A stretch of DNA of 64,000 nt. Origin: Solea solea. Lineage: Eukaryota; Chordata; Actinopteri; Pleuronectiformes; Soleidae. The notes beneath the pieces are model-generated. The model was not told the DNA's origin. It was given only the letters and a program-made list of their open reading frames with translations, and ran no database searches. The stretch spans positions 28,878,578-28,942,577 of the forward strand of contig NC_081143.1 in NCBI RefSeq assembly GCF_958295425.1, in the 5' to 3' direction. Shown one piece after another: positions 11,698 through 22,370 of the stretch; position 1 is the first letter of the stretch, and every line of letters begins with the position of its first letter. A program made the position numbers and the translations under genes.

Positions 11698-12603
11698 ATG
11701 GCTGTGATTGTGCTGGTGGCCAAGGACTTCACCAGTCCGCTTTTTCTGGTGCGGACATGCGAGGTGTTGTGCACCTGCACCACCTTCAGTCTCGTGGCCT
11801 CGCTGGAACCGTCAGAACTGAGCAAAAACCTGTCACACCTCCAAAACCCGTCACACCTCCAAAACCTGAGCACGTTCAGGATCTTCTGCATGTTCACCTG
11901 GTGCTTCTTCTTCACCCTGAGTCTCCTCATCCACACTCTCAGCATCATCCATTTTCACAACCTCATCCCAGTGTCGTGGAAGAACCTGACCGTGACGGTG
12001 GCCGTGTCAGGCAGTCTGATGAACCTCAGCGCCTCGGTCCTTTTCCCATGGATCATCATGAATCACGATCAGGTGTCGCCGAGCTCGGTGGCAGCGATGG
12101 TGGGTTCCTGTTTCACCTTCATGGCCTACACCTCAGAGTCCTACATCCTTTGCACACAAGCCCAAGAACAGAGAGGCTACATGGGCAGCGTACCTGGTCT
12201 CCTCAAGATTGTGCAGCTGTGGGGAGGCTGTCAGATGATCCCTCTGCTTGTATCCGTGATAATACACCGGTGGCAGATATATGTCACCAGCACAGTGTAC
12301 GGCGTCTGCATCCTCATGAGTCTCGTCACTCTTGTGATAATCTTAGGTGACTTTGCAAAGCGGTGTCTCCTTCCCCTGGACAGAGTGATGGCCGGCTTCA
12401 GTCTGATCGGGGTGTTGTTGTACATGGTGGCCACGGTGATTTGTTTCACTGAAGTCCTGCAGCTGACAGAAGTGGGACAAAGCGACTCCAAAAGACAAGA
12501 GCTGGTGATCATGGAAACTGTTGTGACCACTATCACGCTGTTGGCTTATACTGTGGATCTCGCCTTTTCCATCAAACTTCTGTTTTACAGAGGTCACACA
12601 TGA
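11698..12603 (+). CDS. MYADM-like MARVEL-domain membrane protein
   Basis: An intronless 301-codon frame encodes a hydrophobic protein similar to myeloid-associated differentiation marker (human MYADM about 320 residues). Family landmarks in order are FxMFTWCFFF near residues 63-71, PVSWKNL near 91-97, an SAS...YP-like segment near 111-118, AYTSE near 143-147, GYMGSVPGLLK at 160-170, and LLAYTVDL at 281-288. These define two four-helix MARVEL modules, about eight membrane helices in all. Family members act at cholesterol-rich plasma-membrane domains and membrane junctions; the role of this copy is inferred. The ATG at 11698 has A at -3 and G at +4. Residues 43-54 carry a six-residue tandem duplication (SHLQN twice) from an 18-bp repeat at 11830-11865. 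It may belong to a fish-specific expansion of myadm-like genes, so no exact symbol is given. Confidence 0.87.
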   Translation: MAVIVLVAKDFTSPLFLVRTCEVLCTCTTFSLVASLEPSELSKNLSHLQNPSHLQNLSTFRIFCMFTWCFFFTLSLLIHTLSIIHFHNLIPVSWKNLTVTVAVSGSLMNLSASVLFPWIIMNHDQVSPSSVAAMVGSCFTFMAYTSESYILCTQAQEQRGYMGSVPGLLKIVQLWGGCQMIPLLVSVIIHRWQIYVTSTVYGVCILMSLVTLVIILGDFAKRCLLPLDRVMAGFSLIGVLLYMVATVICFTEVLQLTEVGQSDSKRQELVIMETVVTTITLLAYTVDLAFSIKLLFYRGHT

Positions 12604-13013
12604 AATAACACAATACATTAAATTCACTGTATTGTATACTGTGGATTTTTACTGATTGATTGATTGATTGATTCATTCATCCTTCGTGTGGACAATGAAA
12701 ACAACAGGGTGTTCCAATCATCTGGTCAGTGGCTGCTGAATGTTCCCACACACAAACAGCAGCGTGACCTTTCCTCCGCTGTCACAGGTCACGCTCTGAG
12801 TTTTTAAAAGTAAAGTGAACACGTTTGTATGTAGAACAGCTTGGAACGACGACACTTTCCCTCTGTTCTTGTACATTTTAGTGATTTATTGTATATTCTA
12901 GTGTTTGTATTCTCTCTCTTTATGTGAAGCACTTTGAGTACCTTGCAGGTTTTGTAAAATGAATGCAGAGTAAACAGAGTAGAACATAAATACAGTACAA
13001 ATAATATTAAACA

Positions 13014-13019
13014 AATAAA
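13014..13019 (+). terminator. Possible poly(A) signal of the MYADM-like gene
   Basis: AATAAA lies 411 bp beyond the stop codon. It is the first clear hexamer in a plausible 3' UTR. Actual cleavage was not tested. Confidence 0.4.
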
Positions 13020-14384
13020 CCTTCCTGGTGTATTTATTTTTTTAGCTTTAGACACATAGGCAGCAAACTTAAACATCTATTCCGTTCTGTTAATATGTTC
13101 AGATTTTGAAAAAACATTTATCATCACAGTGATGAAAATACAGGAAACAAGTGTGACTAATTCTCTCATAATTCACACCCACTTTTGTCCTGAACTTTGT
13201 CAAATCTGCTGATATTTTAATTCATGTTCTTATCTCGGTGACTGCAGGTCTCTGACTGTGAACATATGTTACAAAAATGTTCTTATGTAAGCAAGTAACT
13301 TCTAAATGAGCAACATATTAATGCTTTAAAGGTCCAACATATAACATTTTAAACTGAAGATAAAATGATTACAGTTCAGTCTTATTTTTGAATGACCAAC
13401 CACCTGAGTGTATGATTTGTTGTTTTAAATTCCACTAGAATGAGCCTTTGACTGTATATTTATAACGGGGGGATATTTTGGACCACCGTGTTTTTACAGA
13501 AGCCCAAAATGGAGAAACTAAACATCTTTTTTGGAGAAGAGTGAGGTGAGGAATACTGCAACTTAAAACTTCACCAACTGAATTTCACACATTGTGCCTT
13601 TAGTAAGTAAAAGTATCCCTTAATTACATTATATCATTACATTAATTACATAGGCTTCAGTATTACTATATGTTTAAATTGATGTACAACAAGTTTCTTT
13701 TAGAACTGAATTTACTTTAATGAAAAAAAAACCTGTCAAACGGCAAAAATGCAAAATGAAAAAATAATCCTCAGTCTTCCTCTGACGTGACCTGCCATGG
13801 CCTGTTTTTGTGCACGTCCTCATAAGGGAGCCTGGGAGGGACAAAAAAAAGAAAAGAAAAACAGGAAGCAAATTCACATCAAGTCATAAAGTAATCCAGG
13901 TTTACTTTGCTTAGTAGATGCATTTATATCACTTTTATAAATTGTAATCCCTGACACTTTACTGATAAACTAATCATAATCATTTATTATAAACTCAAGG
14001 TACATATAAAAACATGTATGAAGAAGTATGAGATATAGAAAGAAGTATGTAAAGTCAAATCCTCTCTTGTTGTGAACATATTACTTTTAAATGTGTATAA
14101 GTGACTTTATTGTGGTTTTACTGTCATGTGAAACAACCATATGACTTTTATAGACCAGTTAACTATGACACATACTCAGTAAGCACTGATCCTGGTGTGT
14201 GGGACAGGTGCACAGTATAATCACATGCTGTATTAACTTTAAGGGAGGGTGAACAGCAGTCATTGCTGATAGAGACGTTTACATATGACGGTGAGCAGTT
14301 AAATAAGAATTTATGGTGTAAAACAAATGAAATGAAGAGTTCAACATTTATAGTGAATGACACTTCATCTGCACCTGATTTTTC

Positions 14385-14590
14385 AGCTTCTTAAATGTAA
14401 ATATGTTCTGGTTTCTTTGCTCCACATGAATCAGTTTGCTTTGTGGACACAACAAGACATTTGATAACATCATCATTTCCAAGTTTGGGAAACAAACCGA
14501 TCAACATTTTTCAAAATGACCAGACAAGAACTTGATTAATCGAGAAAATTTTGAAAACAGTTGATTTGTTTGTTGCAAATCACGTTAAAC
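14385..14590. mobile_element. Truncated copy of the foldback MITE family
   Basis: It shares the internal sequence of the elements at 22041, 29902 and 37581: a segment with TTTCTTTGCTCCACATGAA, then AACAAGACATTTGATAACATC, then TCATCATTTCCAAGTTTG and TTGATTAATCGAGAAAAT. The left terminal part is missing or too diverged to recognise. Confidence 0.6.
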
Positions 14591-15454
14591 TAAATCTGAA
14601 TAGAACAGTTTCCCTTTTCTCGCATTGAGAACACTCTAGTACATCATTTATTTTTAAAACAAAATGATTTTATTTGTTTTTATTGATGGCTCTCAGGACA
14701 TCAAGAGAGTTTTAACAATTAAAGTGAAACCAATTGCAAACTCAAGCTTTTTACACAGAAAGGCAAATATATGTCTGACATCCAGGCACATAATAACATG
14801 TTGTACTTTGCACTTTGCTGTGTACTTAAAATGTCAAAAATGTTATCAGCGGTGGTGAGGTGCTCGTATCAGTGCGTCCCTATAATAACTTTAGATTCAG
14901 GAGGATTTAAAGTAACTATGAGTGACTTTCAGGTTTATGCTCCCTGAGTGATTTCTCTAAATTATTAGTGTATTATTATTATTAATTATTATTAGTATAT
15001 TTTATTTTATAGAAAAAAAAGAATCTATGTCTAATGTCACATTCTGTGATAGTGACACTGATACAGGGGACTGTAAACTGCTACTGCTGAGTTTCCCTTT
15101 GTGATTTATGCTGCTGCACGTGGTCCCTGTTCAGTAAACTAAGAAATGAAATGAATTGTATGGATTTATTATTATTATTATCTCTTGCACTGTTTCTTTA
15201 TCGTAAACTCTGATATGTCCTCATTCACAAACTATTAATACGGTGTATTTTCTGCTCCTGACCAAAGAACCATAACCAGAGGAGATAATAGAATAGATAA
15301 GTGTTAGTTATGAATCATCTGTAAGTGATGGGTTTGCACTTACAGTGTTTGTGACAAACAGAATTAATTCAGTGACATTATGGCTCAGTTTTGCAATAAA
15401 AAGTTTGCCAATATAGGGAGATATTATTTTTTAATTTGTGTCTACATTTTTATT

Positions 15455-15625
15455 TTATTACATTACATTACAAAGTGACTTACAAGGGAATTGAGTACAA
15501 CCTGCCAGGGGTGGAGTTGAACTTGCAATTATGAAGTCTTTTGCACACAGGGGTGGTTAGGGTGGTTAAGGTGGTTAAGACAGGGTACTGGTCTTAACCA
15601 CTGAGCCACTCCAGTCTTCAGTGTT
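15455..15625 (-). mobile_element. V-SINE-like SINE, minus orientation
   Basis: Read on the minus strand it has a tRNA-like head with an A box (GTGGCTCAGTGGTTAAGACC), a degenerate B box (GCAAGTTCAACTCC) and a tail CTCAATTCCCTTGTAAGTCA. The tail agrees with the element at 57786-57880 and with the conserved 3' end known from vertebrate V-SINEs (DANA/HE1 type). A GGTGGTTA motif is locally triplicated at 15551-15580. Confidence 0.7.
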
Positions 15626-16189
15626 CTGACATAAGTTGACATTTTTATATTTTTATACATTATTATTATTATATATATATATGGTGGTTGGTGTTAACTC
15701 TCACTGATTGTTTGGTAAATAATCCTGTTCCCTCAGGTCATGCTGTTTTCCTGTCAGTTGAGACAATAGTTTTCTTTGCTCATCTTCAGTTGGTTATTTG
15801 CTGTTGTTTATTTACATTTCTTTTTTTAAGTTGTAGGATTAGAGTTGTTTTTCCCCCACAATATGAAGGAGCAGTAAGAAGTGTTTATAGAATAATATTT
15901 AAACAGGACCGTGACTGGGTTTGCTACTGTAACGGTAATCATGTGTGGCTTCCAGCTCAATTATTTATCAATCAATTATTAGTACAAGGAATTTTATATA
16001 AATGTCCACATTTGTCACTTCTTACTTAGATTTATTGTCATTGTAATGTCATTTAAACACGGGCGAATCACTTGTATTAAATCTGAGCCGTTGTAAATCA
16101 ATCATTTATTCACCGTAAAATACTGTACAACAACATTATTCTATAAACTTATTTACATTTGACACTGTTTACCTTTTCACATCTGCCTC

Positions 16190-16620
16190 CATCTGCCCTA
16201 GGCATGTAAGCAGCTGCGCGGAAACATCGATCGTCCACGCTCGCCCGCCAAGCCTTGACGCTTCCGCTCCTCCTGCTCGGTCTCGACTGCTCTGGCCTTG
16301 GTGGATTCCAGCGTTTTTTCTTTAAGGAACTGGCTCGAGTGAGACAGTTGTCAACAGGCTGAGCAGCTCCAACTACTTGGTACGTGGAAGTGATAACGCT
16401 TCAACGGCACCGCACGCTCTCGCTTGGCCGGGGAAAAAGCCTCTGGAAGTGATAACGCTTCAACGGCACCGCACGCTCTCGCTTGGCCGGGGAAAAAGCC
16501 TCTCGCTCGGGTTCGCATGTTCGGTTTTGTTCGGCGTATGGAGACGAACATGAAGTCCTGCCCGCACGGTAAGCCCTCGTTGCCTGAGTTCGCCAAAGAT
16601 TTCCAAACACATACTTGAAT
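16190..16620 (-). other. GC- and CpG-rich block, possible gene fragment
   Basis: This block contrasts with AT-rich flanks. Read on the minus strand, 16340-16200 is open and looks coding (FLKEKTLESTKARAVETEQE is followed by a basic stretch), ending in a stop near 16202. The upstream part (16620-16380) also has long minus-strand frames. I do not recognise a protein; a processed pseudogene, a transposon fragment or a CpG-island exon are all possible. Confidence 0.3.
16386..16503. repeat. Perfect 59-bp tandem duplication
   Basis: Two identical 59-bp units start at 16386 and 16445. The unit length is not a multiple of three, so it shifts the frame of any coding sequence here. It lies inside the GC-rich block. 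Confidence 0.9.
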
Positions 16621-19600
16621 CATTGTGTTTCCTCTCCGTCGAGTTCTCTCGATAACGTCGAGTCCTTTTCGAGCTAATAAAGGTGTTGAAAGTGTGTCAG
16701 TAACTAACGCTGTTGTTAGCTCGCATCACAAGACGGGCTGGTTTCACTGGTCTGTGATGCTATTCAACTTTCATTATGTTAGCATAGCTCTTACAGTTAC
16801 ACGAACTACCACAGAAACAACTTTCACTTTTTATAAATGTGTATAAACACAGTCTACACTCAGTGAACACGTAACTCTGTCATTCATGGATCTGCTTAAA
16901 AGTAATATAAAAGAAATATTATTATCCCTCTATGTTGACACTCACTTCATTTCTCAGCTTTATAATCATAAAAATAACCTTGTCAAGAGCAGACATCACA
17001 AAGTGCTGCTCAAAGAAAAGACCAACAATAAACTATTCAAACCAACACAATGAAACAGGCAAGTCTGAACACATGGGTCTGAAGTGGTGATGAGCCGATA
17101 CTAGTATCAGGTATCAGTATTGGTCATTGGTCCGATACTGGTCAGAATCACAGACGGTTAAAGATGAACAACCCGATACAATCCAAAATATCCTGTATAT
17201 CACGTGCTTCTCTGTGCACAGACTGTCAAAAGGAAAATGAAATCATCATTTTAGCTGAATCATGCTGAGAGCTGCTTATTTCTTCTTCATGGGAGAAGAG
17301 TATTTGTAACACAGTTGGATAATTATGTCATTGAAATGGCTCAGATGTGCCATCTGAACAATGTCATATTCTAAATGACTCTAGAACGATTTTATATAAA
17401 TATCTAATTGTGATTATTTTGACTGAAACTGCGATTGCGATAAGATTCACCACATGAGAGGGAATGGTCACTTTCATTTATGTTATTACTCTAATTTTCA
17501 TTAGAATAATCTATTTAAAATAATTACTGTGAGCGATTAGTTTCCTCTACATGTTTCTTACATAAAGAGTTTTTAAGTGCTGCTGTAACACAACATTTTC
17601 CCAGTTTTTGGAATCAACAAAGTCCATCCATCAAGCTGCCTCTTCTGTTTCATTTAATATTATTGTGAATAGGTCAATCTGCTATTTCCTTTAAAATATA
17701 GAAAGATACATGAAACAGAAGAATAAAATATATAAATAATACTAAAAAAAAGTAAATAATAAGAGACGATATTAAAGAGTTCTACAAAGATAACGTGAAT
17801 ATAGAATAGAAAAAAATACACAGTTCTACAGAGAATAATGAGTTAAATATAAGAATACACCAAAATAAACCAGTTGACAATGTACATGGTGCAGATTGTG
17901 TAAGTTAATAAAGGTAAAACAGTAAAAGTACGACAGTGTAATTGAATAAACTAATCAACAACATTGATTATATACACAAACATGTATGTTGAGTTCATGA
18001 ATTAAACAACTTCAATAAAAGGTTGGAAATAATTCCCAAATCAATCTCTGACAAAACAGCTGTTGTAGCCGACATGTTTGTATATGGACATAATGATTTT
18101 GCATTTTGCATGTGTTCTTAGAAGCTGCCTGAACAACATGCACATGTGAAACTTGACTCTTCAGTAAGCAGATGCGAGTCTCAGGCTGGATTGAATGGCA
18201 CTGAGGATACAAGGTAAGCACTTTGCCAGTAAATTTAAACTCATTATTGATCCGTTTCCCGAGCTACAAACGACCTTAGTGAAAGCAAAGTCCACATAAT
18301 CAGAGAGGGATGGGAGAGCGGCCGGGCTGGCAGACTCTGACTGACTGAGTGAGTCAGAGTGGAAGATGAAAACAAAAATACTTCCAAGGATCAAAGGAAT
18401 GATGTGGGTTCTTTTGTTTCATACTGTACGTGGGGAAATGACAGATTAATGACATCTTCACCCTGTTTGCACCTGGTATTAACATCCATCCTGAGCGAGC
18501 TGATCACAAGTGGACCGTGCTAAATACACACCAAGTACGCCTTGAATGTGCCCTTGGATCTAATCACTAAAACCACATTTTGAGGTCGTTAGTGACGCAT
18601 TTGGCCATATTCCAGAGCTGCATGAAGGCAATCCGTACTCGGGAAGCTTGTTTCCACGCAGCACCACTTCCACCGGTTCAGTTTGGTATGTTACACAGTT
18701 TTATGCATTTGGATTTTATGAAAATATGCCTGTTATCCACAAAGTGCAGTCCAGCTGGTCACGGGACACCCACGGTACACCCACGGTACACCCCAATCTG
18801 ACCTGCATTTCCATTTATTTGCATTTATTGTTGGGCTCTGTGGTTTCGAGGTGGCGTGAACGTCACGCTGTTGGCTGACACAGCTTTTGCCATCCAGCCT
18901 GTACACTCACTGGTGGCTTTACTGTTGACGTACTCTGACCTGCTGTAGTTTCACAGTCATTTTACGTTTGAGTTATGTTTGAGTTATGTGTGGTCACCGC
19001 TACAATATCAGCGCTGATCAAGACTTTCTTTCCATACAGTTATGCAGATGCATAAACCTGACATTGTTATAGCTAATTAGCTCTAAAGAAACATGACCTC
19101 TGATTTGTGACTGTCTCTTGAAAGGTCCACAGACTTCAAGGCCTCGGGCCAGTTGAGAATCTTTTATTGGCGGATTTTCAAGTAAATGTAGACAAAGGCC
19201 TCCCATTGAACCAATGTGGAATCTTTGGAGAGAGTATGGCATCTATTGTACCGGGCCATTGTTCATTTATTTCCATATGTTTAACAAACTAGTTTCTAAC
19301 CTAACTTGTGAAGATACCACTTCATCTGCTGCAGTTAGTGCTGTAAAGGAATTGTAAACGATGTCATTGGCTGGACAAACTGTGTGAAACATCTTTTTCT
19401 CCTTAATTGATCCCCTGAAGAGGACGTTTTTTTGTGTCGCAGCAGTGGAATAGTTAAATAGGTGAGACGATAAAATGCAAAACTATGCAAGAGACATATC
19501 ATTTATAAAAAAACAGTAAATCATATTCTTGATTGTGACACATACAGTAAATACTGATACAGGTTTGTTTGTAATTTGGTTGAAATATCAGCTGAAGAAA

Positions 19601-19858
19601 ACTGTAATCAGCTGGGCCTCAACTGCAAGGTGTTGTACAGGTTTCTTTGCACACAGGACCCCAAGGTATATTTGAAATGTTTAGTCACCTTCTTTGGAAG
19701 ATTGCTTTGCATAATGTCATCCAACCAGTTTACTGCAGACTCTCTGTTTATTCTTTTCACTTTTGACATGTAGCTGTTGCTCATCACGTACATGCATTGT
19801 TTTAAACAGCAGCTGACCCCCCAGGAATGTGTACTTCAATGAAATGTTGGGGTCTTAG

Positions 19859-19890
19859 TCATGATGATGATGATGATGATGATGATGATT
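19859..19890. repeat. ATG/GAT trinucleotide repeat
   Basis: About nine ATG triplets in a row in an intergenic context. Confidence 0.85.
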
Positions 19891-20298
19891 GATAGAGCAC
19901 AAAATCTGCTGAAGCCATCATGTGCACTCCAAGACCTTTCATGTCCCAGTCGTACACATTACATTTGATTTCATTTTGCAATAGTATATATTTTTTCTGA
20001 AGTGAGCTTAAGTTTAAGATTCACTGTGTAGTTAATTCAAAAGGTGGAGCATCACTACACCATCTCGTCCAGTTATGAAAGGCCCACTGTGTTGGATGTA
20101 GGGGTCATGGGGTCACATTGCAACCAACTGAATCCCATTATAACATCGTAGACTCCAAGGAAGTGAAAGGTAATGACAACACAGCAGCCTTTAATTCTCT
20201 GGTGATTGAAAACATAAGGAAACATAGTTTTCTTTTTTTTTTTTAAAGATCACCTTAAATTCTTCAAAGTAGACTTTTACTAAAAAACTTAAAGTAAA

Positions 20299-20317
20299 GG
20301 GTTAGGGTTAGGGTTAG
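20299..20317 (+). repeat. Short interstitial telomere-like repeat
   Basis: Three units of GGGTTA plus a partial fourth are present. This is too short to suggest a chromosome fusion. Confidence 0.8.
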
Positions 20318-21204
20318 TTTTTACAAAAAAAAAGGAAACAGAACTATCAAAGGTATTTGTTACTTCTGAGAACTTTGATCTCATGTAGTAGAACATGGCT
20401 TTGAACATTGCTATTTCTCTAGTTATTGAATTTTTTTGCAATATTTGTCTTGAATACATCCAGACTACTAATCTTAAATGTGAAAATGTGGTTCTTAAAC
20501 ATATGGAGTTGGCTATGCAAGAGGCTAAATCTGCATGGATAATGTCTGCATATTAAATAATCTCAAGAATAGCATAAATGAATGTAATGAAATCTTAAAA
20601 CCAACATCTGCTGGTCTACCAATAGGAATAGTCCGTCTGTACCCAAAGCTTGATGTACATAAGAAGTAACTGCAAACACAAGCTCAGACCATAATTTATG
20701 ATTTTATAATGATTAACACAAAATAAGGGAGTGAATTTTTTGGTCTCTAGAAAGTACCGTCACCAGTCACTGCACATTTTAAGGCTGAATGAGCTGAATC
20801 ACAGGAAGTGAAGCAATAAAGATAAAAATTCAGATTTTTGCATAATGCATAAACATTGATTTAGTTCTGGTTCGTCTCGGCAGTATTTCAGTATTGCAGG
20901 ATGAAAGTCGCTTTTACCTGTGTTTACCTGACATATGTCACAGATAAGACAGCAGTGTTGCACCGTGTGAGCTTAGCTGCCTGCCATGTTAGAAAGGATG
21001 CGTGAGACGGCGTCGTCACGGTGTTGGAGAAAAACAACGCAGACCTCTCACACCTGTGAGAGACAGAAGGAGGTTTAAGGTTTGAGCAGCAGGTGCAGTG
21101 ATGGGGGATGTCACACTTCAGCAGCACTGGCAGCGTATCAGAATCATTTGGAGAGGATTCGTCCTCCGTTTCCTGTCAGTGACAGTAGGTTAAAAATAAA
21201 CGTG

Positions 21205-21225
21205 TGTGTGTGTGTGTGTGTGTGT
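21205..21225. repeat. GT microsatellite
   Basis: A run of about ten GT dinucleotides. Confidence 0.85.
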
Positions 21226-22040
21226 ACTCGTCCTCCACTGCTAAATGTTAACTGTTAAGAAACTAAATGACTTTCACTGTTTGCTTCAAATGCTTAATCT
21301 TTAACTGACTGATCACAATAGTAATGAATAGTTTGAGATAAAGATGGAGTGTTTTTGCCATTGAGCAATGCAGTAAAACAGGTAGTGGGAGTGCTGGTGA
21401 TTGTTTCCCCCATATTATAATCATCAAATGTCATATTCACCTCAGGACAACAAACTTGTGCTGCTCATCATTCTCGGTGTAGGAGTTTCCTGACTCCCCT
21501 GTAGACTTGACACCTGTTCATAGCTCTGAGTCATTCCAGATCTCACCAGGTCTAAACTATTTTTATAAAACCATTCATTGTTTCACCAAGATCTTGTTTT
21601 TATGATGGTTAAGAGTTTTTTGGTTTTAAGAGTTGCACCACTGAGCAAAGTCTTTTCAGTGGGGTCAAGGTCTGGACTCTGGTGAAAATGTCCATGTGTG
21701 AAAATGAGTCACACTCCCTGAATTATCCAATCACAGAATGAGCCCTGATGAAGTCTGGCATTGTCATCTTGCAGTAGGCCTGAGAAACCTGCTCATTCAC
21801 TATATTTAGGTAGTTCACTGACCTCATGGAACATTGCTGCACATAGACCAACTGAAGCAATCCAAGGTTTTAGAAAAGTCACCAAAGGCTTGTTTAGTAG
21901 TCACTAGTAAGACTTTGTTTGCTTGGTCAGTGTTTTACAATTGCCCAGTTTCCTCTTTGCCAGTTGATGGGAGTAGTGATGCAACAATATCAAAAAGTCA
22001 TGATATGATAACATTGCAGTAACACGTCCATGGTATGTGG

Positions 22041-22370
22041 GGCTGCAACTAACGATTATTTTCATAATCGATTAATCTGTCGATTATTTTCTCGATGAAT
22101 CTATTGGTGTTCAGAATATCAGAAAACCGTAAAAAAAGTTTGATCAGTGTTCGTCAAAACCTGGAAATGATGATGATCTCAAATGTCTTGTTTTGACCAC
22201 AAACCAAAATGATTGACTTTTAATGATTTCTTTGTACTCCAGAGCAAAGAAATGAAGAAAATATTCACATTTAAGAAGCTTAAACAATCGGAAATCTTGT
22301 TTTAACCATGAAGAAAGCTTCAAACTGATTATTCTTTATTATTATTTATAATCGATTCATGGTTTCAGCT
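22041..22370. mobile_element. Foldback MITE copy 1
   Basis: About 330 bp begins GGCTGCAACTAACGATTATT and ends in ATAATCGATTCATGGTTTCAGCT-type sequence, so the termini are imperfect inverted repeats rich in ATCGATTA motifs. The internal sequence matches the copies at 29902 and 37581 in reverse orientation. No transposase is present. Confidence 0.75.

Larger units (their letters stand above)
12604..16190. other. AT-rich intergenic region
   Basis: After the MYADM-like gene no further exon was found. A TGAT run lies at 12654-12675 and TTA repeats near 14972 and 15168. An open frame at 15688-16029 was looked at and left unassigned. Confidence 0.5.

Noticed and set aside
11676..12350. 224-codon overlapping frame on the plus strand
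   Set aside because: It is an out-of-frame shadow of the MYADM-like gene, rich in His and Ser with no known domain.
15688..16029. 113-codon open frame whose end (VCYCNGNHVWLPAQLF) faintly recalls the C-terminal domain of retroviral integrases
   Set aside because: Only a short W-x-P-type pattern agrees; there is no catalytic core, no neighbouring gag/pol sequence, and the first half is low-complexity hydrophobic. A protein profile search would be needed.
20299..20317. Telomere-like repeat as a chromosome fusion scar
   Set aside because: Only about three units; such short runs are common by chance in fish genomes.
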